A stretch of 64,000 nt of DNA from NCBI RefSeq assembly GCF_027912455.1, contig NZ_CP115446.1, positions 186,001 to 250,000 of the forward strand. The letters are read 5' to 3'. Both the position numbers and the translations under genes were made by a program. This DNA comes from Aurantiacibacter sp. MUD61. Lineage in GTDB: Bacteria > Pseudomonadota > Alphaproteobacteria > Sphingomonadales > Sphingomonadaceae. Of this stretch, positions 8,670 to 17,333 are shown piece after piece; position 1 is the stretch's first letter; every line of letters starts with the position of its first letter. The notes beneath the pieces were generated by a model. The model searched no databases. It worked only from the letters and a program-made list of their open reading frames with translations, and was not told the DNA's origin.

Positions 8670-9986
8670 TTACTCGGCCGAGACCGCGAGCCTCTGTTCG
8701 GAACCCCAAATCTTCAAAAGCCCGTCCTCTTCATCGGCCTGAATGGCGGCCACGCGCCAGACGTAAGTGCCGGGCTCCAACCCCGTGACGACTGTCGCCG
8801 AGCCGGGCAAGGCGATTTCATCATACAGCGGCGCATCGCTTTCCCCCTCCCGCCAGAGCTGAAAGGCAAAATGCGTCGTGCCCTCACCTTGAGGGAGCCA
8901 CGCAAAGCGGTAGCCATCTTCGATTGGCGAGGCCTCCACCGATGCTTCACTGCCCAAACGTTTGCGACGGAAGTTTTCGGCGACCGGCGCGCTGAGCCCT
9001 TCCAGTCCGTTTGCGGAAATTCCTCGACTGCGAATGAAATAGCGTCCGTTCGGCAGGTCAGTGAAGGCTGCGCCCTCCGAGGAAATATCTTCCGCGAAAA
9101 GCTCAAGAAAACCTGCATCGGTGGCGAGCTGCGTGCGCAGCGCAACTGCGCCTTCCGGCAAAGCGATCTCGAACGCCACAGCCTCCCCGGTTTGTATCGC
9201 ATTGGCATTTTCGATCTCGGGCGGTGGAAGCAGTGCTTCCGGAGGACTGAGACCCTCGTCGACGACCACGACACCGAAGCCTTCCTGAGCGACTGTGGCG
9301 GCTTCGTCAGCAGTGACGGCGACACTTCCTTCGACCACCTCGGTCAGGCCAAGCTCCGCCTCTTCCGAGTAGCCGACGCGGTAGACAGTGCCGCGTACCG
9401 CCGTCACCGACACCGGCGTGCTGGTTTGCCAGCGTTCGTCATCCCGCAGGGTAGGCGCGATTACCTCTCCGCGGCCACTGAGAATGCGAAAATGCACATC
9501 GCGCAGGTCGCGCAAGAGATAGATACGCGAACGTTCGAGACGGGCGAGGGTGTTGGACGGCAGGGAAATTGCCGCACCATCGACAGTCTGGAACGAAACA
9601 AATCCGCCGGGGCCCGTTTGCACCACGGCGCCCTCACGCAATTCGGCGCCTTGGCTTGCTTCGACGCCGTCGATAGTTACCGGACCCCGTGAGCTCAGCA
9701 CCGCCAGACCGGCAGGGCGATAGACCAGCTGGTCGCGCGGAATGCGAATGACGGTTCCGATAGGAATGCGGCGGGGGTTTTGAATTCTGTTGAGGCGTGC
9801 GAGGCGGGCTGCCGCATCTCTGCCGATCACATATTCTTGGCTCACGCCGATCAGCGTGTCACCGGCAGCCATGCGATAGCCGATCGTGGAATCGTCCTGC
9901 GCGTGCAGCGTTGTCGGCGCGAAGACAGAGCACAAGGCCGCCAATCCGAAAGCCAATCCTGTTTTGGATGCCAGAACCTTCACCAT
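8670..9986 (-). CDS. exported LysM-FecR domain protein
   Basis: Probable periplasmic signalling protein of 438 residues. The start MVKVLASKTGLAFGL begins a Sec signal peptide ending near LHA/QDD. ATG 9986 is preferred because GGAG lies 6 nt upstream; ATG 9998 and GTG 10007 are alternatives. A LysM domain (about residues 35-85, YRMAAGDTLIGVSQEYV to GTVIRIP) suggests peptidoglycan binding. A FecR domain follows (about 95-225, with GAVVQTGPGGFVSF, LPSNTLARL, SVTAVRGTVYRV), then a C-terminal part with fibronectin-like features ending in TYVWRVAAIQ. Unlike classical FecR it has no sigma-factor partner nearby; its neighbour is the CHASE2 kinase. Confidence 0.88.
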   Translation of the reverse strand: MVKVLASKTGLAFGLAALCSVFAPTTLHAQDDSTIGYRMAAGDTLIGVSQEYVIGRDAAARLARLNRIQNPRRIPIGTVIRIPRDQLVYRPAGLAVLSSRGPVTIDGVEASQGAELREGAVVQTGPGGFVSFQTVDGAAISLPSNTLARLERSRIYLLRDLRDVHFRILSGRGEVIAPTLRDDERWQTSTPVSVTAVRGTVYRVGYSEEAELGLTEVVEGSVAVTADEAATVAQEGFGVVVVDEGLSPPEALLPPPEIENANAIQTGEAVAFEIALPEGAVALRTQLATDAGFLELFAEDISSEGAAFTDLPNGRYFIRSRGISANGLEGLSAPVAENFRRKRLGSEASVEASPIEDGYRFAWLPQGEGTTHFAFQLWREGESDAPLYDEIALPGSATVVTGLEPGTYVWRVAAIQADEEDGLLKIWGSEQRLAVSAE

Positions 9987-10076
9987 CGACAACTCCATTT
10001 CACCCACGTCCCTGCGGGCGATTTCGAATTTCGCAGAACCCGTGCTGATTGCAATGCCATGCTTGCCAGAAACAGC

Positions 10077-10115
10077 TGGCTGGAAAGCGAAAGGGGGACC
10101 AACGCTTTCCAGCCA
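10077..10115 (-). terminator. 13-bp hairpin between the 52-aa gene and the LysM-FecR gene
   Basis: A perfect inverted repeat, TGGCTGGAAAGCG paired with CGCTTTCCAGCCA around a 13-nt loop, starts just after the stop codon of the 52-aa gene and about 90 bp before the LysM-FecR start. The T-tract on the minus strand is weak (GCTGTTTCTGG), so this may be an attenuator or mRNA-processing hairpin rather than a full terminator. Confidence 0.6.
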
Positions 10116-10116
10116 T

Positions 10117-10275
10117 TCAAGGTTGTGTGCTCACCATTTCAGGTGAGTTGGCAGCTTCTAGCGAGCCGCTCGACAACACGCTTGCGGCGATGAAACAGGC
10201 GACGACGCTCAGCGCGGCAAAAGCGACACCGATGCGGAAGCTCGCACTTGTCGATTGCGATTTCTGATCGATCAT
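10117..10275 (-). CDS. 52-aa single-pass membrane protein, unknown
   Basis: A short open frame with a good Shine-Dalgarno (GGGGGAAGGG about 8 nt upstream of ATG 10275) encodes 52 residues. The start MIDQKSQSTSASFR is polar, followed by one hydrophobic helix, IGVAFAALSVVACFIAASVL (about 15-34), and a short acidic tail ending VSTQP. No family recognised. It is the first gene in the direction of the LysM-FecR and CHASE2 kinase genes and is separated from them by a hairpin, so it may be expressed with them or more strongly than them. A conserved-homologue search would decide whether it is real. Confidence 0.55.
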   Translation of the reverse strand: MIDQKSQSTSASFRIGVAFAALSVVACFIAASVLSSGSLEAANSPEMVSTQP

Positions 10276-10376
10276 GCCCTAAACCCTTCCCCCGGCGCGT
10301 TCGAGGCTTCGCCTAGCAGCGATGCCGAAAACCGCCGAGTAAACAGGTGTAAAAGCGCTCTTCGCGGCCGGTGCGA

Positions 10377-11867
10377 CTAAATTCCGAGTTCGGAGAAATT
10401 CGCCGTGCAGGCGGTAAGCATGCCTTTGACCTGATCCAAGTTCGCGGCCTGCACTTGCGAAGGCAAAGAATGCATCTTCGCTGCGGGCGGGAAAGCGCCA
10501 TAGCCTGCAAACAGGCAATGCCAGCTGGCAGAGGAATAGGCCTGCACCGGATAATTCTCGCGATTGGCAGCCGCGATATCACCATGGGTGAACCACGCGG
10601 TGAGCATCGCTTTCAACCCGTCCGACAGATTCTGGTTCGCTGCATTCTCGCGCCAATAGTCTGTGTCGCTGCGTTGGTTCAGGCGATAATGGCCGACGAT
10701 GTAATCGCGAATTGCATCATAACGTGCGCCGATATTGCGGTTGAAAGCATCGCGATGCTGCGCGGTGAAGCCACCTGCTTCATAGGCTTCGGCAAATTCG
10801 AGCGCAGTGGCGATGACGATGTGCAGAGCGGTCGCCTCCAGCGGCTCGACGAATCCCTGCGCGAGCCCGGCAGCGAGGCAATTGCCGCGCCAGCTGTCCT
10901 TCATGCGGCCCACTTTCATTTTCAGGAAGCGCGGCTCGGCCTCACCTTGCTGGAGGCCTACGGATGCGAGCAATTCCGCCGCTGCGTCCTCGTCAGAAAT
11001 GTGGTCGGAAGAATAGACATAACCGTTGCCGGTGCGCGTTGTGAGCGGGATGTGCCAGCGCCAGCCGGCTTTCATCGCGATGGCCTCTGTCTGCGGGCGG
11101 AAATCTGAGACTTTTTTGGTCGGCACCACCACGGCGCTATCATTGAAAAGATTTTCGCCGAAGGAGACGAATTCGCCGCCCAAAGCGCCTTGCGCGATCA
11201 TCGCGCGGAAACCGGAGCAATCGACAAACAGATCGCCGGTGATCCGCTCACCGCCTTCGCACAGCAGAGCTGCGACCTCGCTTTGCTCGGTGGTCTCGAT
11301 ATCTTCGACTTTCAGCGGGCGATGCACCAGGCCGCGCGCCGTCGCCCAATCACGCAGGAACGCGCCCAGTTTGTAGGCATCGAAATGGTATCCATAGCTG
11401 GGCGCAAAGGGGAAATTCTCACTCGCCTGCGGACCCTTGCCTGCCTCGGCCAAGACGCTGGCGAGGAACCAGTCATCGGGATGCGCAGGCACATCGAAGC
11501 CGCGCCGCGCCAGCATGCAGTTGTGCGTGAAGCCCGGTTCGCTGTGCAGGTCCACAGGGCCGGGAAACGGATGGAAGTAGCTTTCGAAACCGGGGCGTTC
11601 GCTCCAGCCGGTAAAGCGAATGCCCAGCTTATAGGTGGCATCGCATGCGCTCATCCAGTCGGCCTCGGCGATACCGAGGTGATCGAACATGGCTTTCAGC
11701 TGCGGGGTCGATCCTTCGCCCACGCCGATGATGCCGATATCCGGGCTCTCGATGACAGTGACTTTGCCGCCGCGATCGGCCCAGCGGTGGTGGAGCAGGC
11801 AGGCGGTAATCCACCCTGCGCTGCCCCCACCAAGGACAACGATATGCGGAGGCGTTGGCTCGCTCAC
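10377..11867 (-). CDS. flavin-dependent 'tryptophan halogenase' family protein 1
   Basis: 496 residues of the PrnA/RebH-like flavin-dependent halogenase family. Seen: FAD-binding VVLGGGSAGW (about 10-19); Lys80 in ATYKLGIRF, equivalent to the catalytic lysine (Lys79 of PrnA); the halogenase signature GWRWHIP at 268-274; and FVEPLEATA (339-347), the segment carrying the conserved glutamates. The motifs needed for halogenation are therefore present, but the substrate is not shown. Family members beside TonB receptors are common in Caulobacter and sphingomonads, and a few such as BrvH act on indole. Here it is the last gene of a glucan-utilisation operon and overlaps the GH97 gene by 4 bp (ATGA). 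Confidence 0.88.
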   Translation of the reverse strand: MSEPTPPHIVVLGGGSAGWITACLLHHRWADRGGKVTVIESPDIGIIGVGEGSTPQLKAMFDHLGIAEADWMSACDATYKLGIRFTGWSERPGFESYFHPFPGPVDLHSEPGFTHNCMLARRGFDVPAHPDDWFLASVLAEAGKGPQASENFPFAPSYGYHFDAYKLGAFLRDWATARGLVHRPLKVEDIETTEQSEVAALLCEGGERITGDLFVDCSGFRAMIAQGALGGEFVSFGENLFNDSAVVVPTKKVSDFRPQTEAIAMKAGWRWHIPLTTRTGNGYVYSSDHISDEDAAAELLASVGLQQGEAEPRFLKMKVGRMKDSWRGNCLAAGLAQGFVEPLEATALHIVIATALEFAEAYEAGGFTAQHRDAFNRNIGARYDAIRDYIVGHYRLNQRSDTDYWRENAANQNLSDGLKAMLTAWFTHGDIAAANRENYPVQAYSSASWHCLFAGYGAFPPAAKMHSLPSQVQAANLDQVKGMLTACTANFSELGI

Positions 11868-13897
11868 TCGCCGGCAGGGGCGATTTCAACCGCGAAACCG
11901 CCAGCGCGCGCCATGTGCAGCGACAGCGTATCGGTGCTGCGTACCGTGCAGCTGCGCACATTCATCGCGTGGCGATTGTCGCCCATGCCGTCGGCTCCCT
12001 CACCGTCTTCCCAGATCGTGGCGACATAGTCCCTGCCCGGCTCAAGGAAGTCCAGCGCAAAGCTGGCATCGCGCGCCTGATCATCGGTTACGCCGCCCAC
12101 GAACCAGGTGTCACTGTCTCGCACCTGTCGGGCAATCACAGCGTATTCGCCAACCGCACCATCAAGCAGCAGGCTTTCATGCCAATCCACGCCGACACGC
12201 TGCACGAAATCAAGCGCGCGCGGGTAGGCGTCGATATTCTCGGGCAGGTCGGCGACCATCTGGATCGGCGAATAGATTGCGATGTAGAAGGCGAGCTGGC
12301 GTGCCAGCGTGCTCGGAATGTCAGGCTCGGTCGCGCCGCGACCTTCCAGCGAGAAGACTCCGGACGTGTAATCCATCGGACCGGACAGCATGCGCGTGAA
12401 GATCAGCTCCGGCACATGGCCCGGATCGTTCTTCGGCACCGCCCAGGCATCATATTCCGCTCCGCGCGCGCCTTCGCGGCTCACCCAATTGGGATAGGTG
12501 CGGCGAAGCCCTGTATCCTTCACCGGCTCATGCGGATTGACCGCGATGCGATGTTCGGCGGCTTCCTGCACTACGCGCAAATGGTGGTTCACCTGCTCCT
12601 GCCCGTCATGCCAGACGAAAGTTTCTCCGCCCTCGCCATCGGGAGCGATAATGCCGCCCGCATCGGCAACGTAACCGGTCTTCACCGCATCGATGCCAAG
12701 CCGCTCATAAAAAGCCATCGCGTCCTCCAGCTGATCGCCATAGACGTCGATATTACCGCCCGTTTCATGGTGCCCGATGATCCGGACGCCGCGTTCGCGG
12801 GCGTAGTCGGCTAAGAATTCGATGTCGAAATCGGGATAGGCCTGGGTGAAGCTATAGTCCCGGCCGTTGCCGAACCAGTTTCCGTCCCAGCCCACATTCC
12901 AGCCTTCGATTAGCACGCCGCGAAAGCCGTGCTCTTCAGCGAAGTCGATATAGCGCATGGCGTTCTCGGTGGTCGCACCATGGTTGGGTCCGCTCGCCCA
13001 GCTACTTTCATCGAGGTGCATTTCCCACCAGATGCCGATGTATGTGTGCGGTTCCACCCAGCTGACATCGCCCAAGGCATTGGGCTCATTCAGATTGAGG
13101 ATCATCGCGCTTTCGAACAGGCCAGCTGGGCCGTCGGCAATCTGGATGGTCCGCCACGGGGTGTGAAACGCCCCTTCCCGCACCACTTTGGGCCCTCGCG
13201 GGCTTGGCGCGAGCGTTGCGCGCAGGCGTGTGCCCTCCATCCGCCGCAGCCACATGCCCGAGTAATCGACCAGCGCAGCTTCGTGGAAGGAGATATGCGT
13301 GCCGTTTTCCAGCACCATCGTCACCGGCGTGTGCACGGTGGAGAGCGCGCTGATCGGCGTACGCTCATAGAGATATTCGTAGCGATTCCAGTCGCCTGCG
13401 GGGATCGACCATGCCTCCCCATCACTGGCGATGCGGAATTCGGTCAGCTCGTCAGCGATATTGGCGACAGGCATGCTCGCCTGTTCGGGAAACTCGATGC
13501 GGAAGCCCACGCCATCATCGAAAACCCGCATGCGCACTGTCATTTCACGCGCGTCGTCATCGCCCTGACGAAAGGTGACGGCGAGCTCGTTGTGCTTGTC
13601 GCGAATGAAGCGGCGTTCGCCCCAGGGCTGCTCCCATGTCGCATCGTGCGAGTTGGTCGTTTCATTCACCACCGTGAAGCCGCGGCGCATCGGATTGGCA
13701 TCGGTGAATGTGAAGCCGATCGTCGACGGATTGATCACAGCTTCGCCATCGAACATCACCGAATAGGTCGGAATACCCTCGCCATCGGCATCGAGCGTCG
13801 CGACAATGCGGCCATCGGGCGACGTCACCGTACCGGCGAGCGCGGCTGCGGGCAGCAGGAAGGCGATCAGCGAAAGCAGGGATCGGAAAAGGGTCAT
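11864..13897 (-). CDS. glycoside hydrolase family 97 alpha-glucosidase, exported
   Basis: 677 residues with a Sec signal peptide (MTLFRSLLSLIAFLLPAAALA). Resembles SusB-type GH97: an N-terminal beta-sandwich (about 25-270), then a TIM barrel with YIDFAEEHGFRGVLIEGWN, IIGHHETGG, AVKTGYV, NPHEPVKDTGLRRTYPN and GAEYDAW. Glutamates at HHE and NPHE match the calcium/general-base glutamates of SusB. Glycine stands where retaining members have a nucleophilic aspartate (AVKTGYV), which predicts an inverting alpha-glucosidase. It probably releases glucose from maltodextrins in the periplasm. ATGA overlaps link it to the genes on both sides. Confidence 0.9.
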   Translation of the reverse strand: MTLFRSLLSLIAFLLPAAALAGTVTSPDGRIVATLDADGEGIPTYSVMFDGEAVINPSTIGFTFTDANPMRRGFTVVNETTNSHDATWEQPWGERRFIRDKHNELAVTFRQGDDDAREMTVRMRVFDDGVGFRIEFPEQASMPVANIADELTEFRIASDGEAWSIPAGDWNRYEYLYERTPISALSTVHTPVTMVLENGTHISFHEAALVDYSGMWLRRMEGTRLRATLAPSPRGPKVVREGAFHTPWRTIQIADGPAGLFESAMILNLNEPNALGDVSWVEPHTYIGIWWEMHLDESSWASGPNHGATTENAMRYIDFAEEHGFRGVLIEGWNVGWDGNWFGNGRDYSFTQAYPDFDIEFLADYARERGVRIIGHHETGGNIDVYGDQLEDAMAFYERLGIDAVKTGYVADAGGIIAPDGEGGETFVWHDGQEQVNHHLRVVQEAAEHRIAVNPHEPVKDTGLRRTYPNWVSREGARGAEYDAWAVPKNDPGHVPELIFTRMLSGPMDYTSGVFSLEGRGATEPDIPSTLARQLAFYIAIYSPIQMVADLPENIDAYPRALDFVQRVGVDWHESLLLDGAVGEYAVIARQVRDSDTWFVGGVTDDQARDASFALDFLEPGRDYVATIWEDGEGADGMGDNRHAMNVRSCTVRSTDTLSLHMARAGGFAVEIAPAGE

Positions 13898-15489
13898 AAT
13901 TGCATCACCAATGCTGCGAAGGGGGGAAGTGTTTCGGGCGAGGCGCCGTTGATTGCTGCGATGGTTGTCCCGCTGCTCATGGCGCTACCCAGCGTTGCTG
14001 GCTCTGCGCCGAGGTTGAAGACGGCGCGAATTCTCTCGCCATCGGCCACACGTTCGAGAGTCAGCAAATCACCGCTCACTTCACATGCGCCCACCGCGCC
14101 GTGATGCAGCGCCGGATGCGCCTTGCGCAGCGCGATCATCGCGCGCGTGTGATTGAGAAGTGAATGATCGTCCTTGTCCTGCGCCTCGACAGCGCGGCCG
14201 ATATTGTCTTCGCCCAAGGGAAGCCATGGGGTCTCGGACCCGAAGCCGCCGCAATCGCACATCTCCCATGGCATTGGCGTGCGCGCTCCGTCGCGACTGA
14301 GCGTCAGCGGCCAATTGGCAATCGCTTCAGGATCGTGGAGCTGCTCGAACGGGATATCGACTTGCGTCAGGCCGAGCTCTTCGCCCTGATACAGGATGAT
14401 ATTCCCGCGCAGGCAGGCGAGCAGTGCCGCTTTCAACCGCGCGAACGCTTCGCGATCTTCCGGCTTGCACCAGCGGCTGAGCGCGCGCGGTGCATCGTGG
14501 TTTTCGAAAGCCCAGCTTGGCCAGCCAAGGCCTTCCTCATCAGGCCAATGCGCCAATGCGGCGCACACCAGCCCGGGCGTCAGCTTGTCGGCATAGAGGA
14601 AGTCGAAGCCGTAAGCGGAATTGAGATGTGTCTCGCCCGCGGTGAACGCTTTCATCTCCACATCGGCATCGTCCCCGCCAACTTCCGCGACAGTGAAAAT
14701 GCCATTGTACTCGTCTGTCAGCGCGCGGATACGCTCGATGAAAGCCGGGATATCGGCATGCGACTGGTTGTTGATTTTCAATTGGAAATCGAACGGCCGG
14801 GTGCGCTGCTTGTCGGTCGCCGGAGCGGGCGGATTATCCTTCAGCTCCGGATCGTGCATCGCAAAATTGAGTGCGTCGATGCGGAACCCATCGACGCCGC
14901 GATCGAGCCAGAAGCGCATCACGTCGAGCACCGCATCCTGCACATCGCGGTTGTGCAGATTCATTTGCGGCTGCGAATTCAGGAAATTGTGCAGGTAATA
15001 CTGGCCGCGGCGCGCATCCCATGTCCAGGCCGGTCCACCGAAAACGCTCTGCCAGTTGGACGGCGGCGAGCCATCGGGTTTGGCGTCTGCCCACACATAC
15101 CAATCCGCCTTCGGGTTCTCGCGGCTCGAACGGCTCTCGACGAACCACGAATGTTCATCGGAGGTATGCGAATAGACCTGATCGATCAGGACTTTGAGGC
15201 CCAGCTCATGCGCGCGCGAAACCAGAGCATCGAAGTCGGCCAGCTCGCCAAAAATCGGATCGACGTCGCGGTAATCTGACACATCGTAGCCGAAATCCTT
15301 CATCGGGCTGGTGAAGAATGGGCTGATCCAGATCGCATCGACGCCAAGGCTGGCGACATGGCCAAGGCGCGAGGTGATGCCCGGCAAGTCGCCGATCCCG
15401 TCGCCATTGGAATCCATGAAGCTGCGCGGATAGATCTGGTAGATCGCCGCGCCCTTCCACCAAGGCAGCGTGGTCGCGTCGCCGCTCAC
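13894..15489 (-). CDS. GH13 alpha-glucosidase
   Basis: 531 residues without a signal peptide, so probably cytoplasmic. GH13 oligosaccharide hydrolase pattern: WWKGAAIYQIYPRSFMDSNG at the N-terminus, GVDAIWISPF, DQVYSHTSDEH, GFRIDALNFAMHD with the nucleophile Asp, FTVAEVGGDD with the acid Glu, and FENHDAPR with the third carboxylate. The sequence most resembles alpha-1,4-glucosidases acting on maltose and short maltodextrins. The GTG start at 15489 is chosen because it overlaps the amylase stop (GTGA) with GAGG upstream; the open frame extends to 15579 in another gene's sequence without family similarity. It overlaps GH97 by 4 bp. Confidence 0.9.
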   Translation of the reverse strand: MSGDATTLPWWKGAAIYQIYPRSFMDSNGDGIGDLPGITSRLGHVASLGVDAIWISPFFTSPMKDFGYDVSDYRDVDPIFGELADFDALVSRAHELGLKVLIDQVYSHTSDEHSWFVESRSSRENPKADWYVWADAKPDGSPPSNWQSVFGGPAWTWDARRGQYYLHNFLNSQPQMNLHNRDVQDAVLDVMRFWLDRGVDGFRIDALNFAMHDPELKDNPPAPATDKQRTRPFDFQLKINNQSHADIPAFIERIRALTDEYNGIFTVAEVGGDDADVEMKAFTAGETHLNSAYGFDFLYADKLTPGLVCAALAHWPDEEGLGWPSWAFENHDAPRALSRWCKPEDREAFARLKAALLACLRGNIILYQGEELGLTQVDIPFEQLHDPEAIANWPLTLSRDGARTPMPWEMCDCGGFGSETPWLPLGEDNIGRAVEAQDKDDHSLLNHTRAMIALRKAHPALHHGAVGACEVSGDLLTLERVADGERIRAVFNLGAEPATLGSAMSSGTTIAAINGASPETLPPFAALVMQL

Positions 15490-17333
15490 TCGGCCACCTC
15501 GCTTACCCGGCACACTGCCCAGCCGAAGGCGGGGATCGTGAACGGCGCACTGCCCGGTGCCGCAACTTCGGCAGGACATTCGCCCGCCAAGGTCTGAAAC
15601 GCGCGCGCTTCGTAATTCACCCAGATATTCGCAGAGCGTGCTTCAGCGGTCGTGTTGAACACGACGAGATACTCGGTACCGTCTTCCGGATCGAAGCGAG
15701 CGGCGGCGAAAATGCCGGGCTCCTGCTCATAATGGCGCACCTGCTGGTGCCCACGCGTCAGCGCGGGATGCGCGCGGCGAATCTCGGAGAATTCGGCAAT
15801 CAGCTGGTAAAGCGGATGTGTCTGATCGAAATTGCTTTCCGCCGTGGTGGCATCGGTGCCGATCAGGACGTTGTCATTATATTCGTCCGTCAGGCTGGGG
15901 AACATGGGCTCACGCGCGCGCTGGTCATTGCCATCGCCGACAAAGCCCTGCTCATCACCATAGTAAATGACCGGAGAGCCGCGCAGGCTCATCATCATCG
16001 CATGGCCGAGCATCACGCGCTGTAGCAGCTCCTCCTGCGAAATGTCGGGCATGTCATCGCGGATCAGCGTGCTGAACCGGCCCATGTCGTGATTGCCGAG
16101 GAAAGTCGGCAGGGTGCGCGCGGTTTCTTCCCCGCCTTCATACAGCACATCCCCATCGAACATATGGGCAAGCACAACCGTGCCCTGATCGCGGCCGAGC
16201 AGTTCGCGCATGGCGGCCTGGAAGGCGAAATCGAGCACCGCAGGAAGCTGATCGCGCCGCGTGTATTCGGCGATATAACCGTTTTGCGGGATGTCCTTGT
16301 AGACTTCGCCGAACATGTGGAAGTTGGTGATGCCAACGCTGTCGGCGCAGCTTTCCATCGCGGGCACGAATTCTTGCCAGAAGCCCGGATCGACGTGACG
16401 CGCGGTATCGATGCGGAAGCCGTCGACACGCGTCTCGGTAATCCAGTCGCAGAAGATCTCGATCATCCCTTCGCGCACCCGCGGATGCTCTGTGAAGAGA
16501 TCGTCCAGCCCTGCGAAGTCACCGAAGCGGCTGTCTTCACCGGTAAAGCTGCTGTTGCCGCGATTATGGTAATAGATCGGATCGTTGAGCCACGCTGGCA
16601 CTTTCACGTCGCGCTCAGCTTCAGGCACTACCGGAATATAGGCGTAGTTCGGATCGGTCAGGCGGGCGAAGTTTTCTTCGCTCGAATCCTCGTGCCCCAT
16701 GAAGCCTTCGTTGATCGGCTCCCCGTCGGGGCCGCCGCGCGTTGAATAGGGATAATCGCCCATGCTGCGGTATTCGAAATTGGTCTCGGACCCATCTTCG
16801 TATGTAATCACATCGGCTGTGTGATTGGTGATGATGTCCATGTAGACTTTCATACCGCGCGAATGTGCCGCCTCGACGAAGGCGATGAATTCGTCGCGCG
16901 TGCCGAAGTGGCCGTCAGGACGGGTGAAATCGGTGACCCAATAGCCGTGATAGCCCGCACTCTCGTCACCGGGAGGGCCCTGCACCGGCTTGTTCTGGAA
17001 GATCGGCGCGAACCAGATCGCGGTGATGCCCATCTCTTCGAGATAGTCGAGGCGGCTCGTCAAACCGGCAAGATCGCCGCCCTGGAAGAAGCCGCGCGCC
17101 GTCGGATCGAAGCCGGTTTCGAGACGTCCGCCAGTGAAGTCGCCAGTGTCGTTGGTGGTGTCGCCGTTTTCGAAACGGTCTGGCAGCACAAAGTACACGA
17201 TTTCCTCGCTCGGCAGCCGATCGAGATAGGCGGCACGCTCGCTAGTATCACTCTGCGCGGCCTGCTGTGCGGTTGCACAGCCCGGCAAAGCGGCGCTCGC
17301 CATCAGGATTGCGGCGATGTGGCGAATAGTCAT
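15486..17333 (-). CDS. GH13 alpha-amylase, lipoprotein
   Basis: 615 residues. The N-terminus MTIRHIAAILMASAALPGC ends in a lipobox (LPGC), so it is predicted to be lipid-anchored in the outer membrane or periplasm. The catalytic barrel shows GITAIWFAPIFQNKP, MDIITNHTAD, GFRIDTARHVDPGFW with the nucleophile Asp, FHMFGEVYKD with the acid Glu, and FLGNHDMGRF. A C-terminal beta domain follows from about 540. It probably cleaves longer alpha-glucans into fragments for the exported GH97 and cytoplasmic GH13 enzymes. ATGA overlap with halogenase-family gene 2 upstream and GTGA overlap downstream. Confidence 0.92.
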   Translation of the reverse strand: MTIRHIAAILMASAALPGCATAQQAAQSDTSERAAYLDRLPSEEIVYFVLPDRFENGDTTNDTGDFTGGRLETGFDPTARGFFQGGDLAGLTSRLDYLEEMGITAIWFAPIFQNKPVQGPPGDESAGYHGYWVTDFTRPDGHFGTRDEFIAFVEAAHSRGMKVYMDIITNHTADVITYEDGSETNFEYRSMGDYPYSTRGGPDGEPINEGFMGHEDSSEENFARLTDPNYAYIPVVPEAERDVKVPAWLNDPIYYHNRGNSSFTGEDSRFGDFAGLDDLFTEHPRVREGMIEIFCDWITETRVDGFRIDTARHVDPGFWQEFVPAMESCADSVGITNFHMFGEVYKDIPQNGYIAEYTRRDQLPAVLDFAFQAAMRELLGRDQGTVVLAHMFDGDVLYEGGEETARTLPTFLGNHDMGRFSTLIRDDMPDISQEELLQRVMLGHAMMMSLRGSPVIYYGDEQGFVGDGNDQRAREPMFPSLTDEYNDNVLIGTDATTAESNFDQTHPLYQLIAEFSEIRRAHPALTRGHQQVRHYEQEPGIFAAARFDPEDGTEYLVVFNTTAEARSANIWVNYEARAFQTLAGECPAEVAAPGSAPFTIPAFGWAVCRVSEVAE

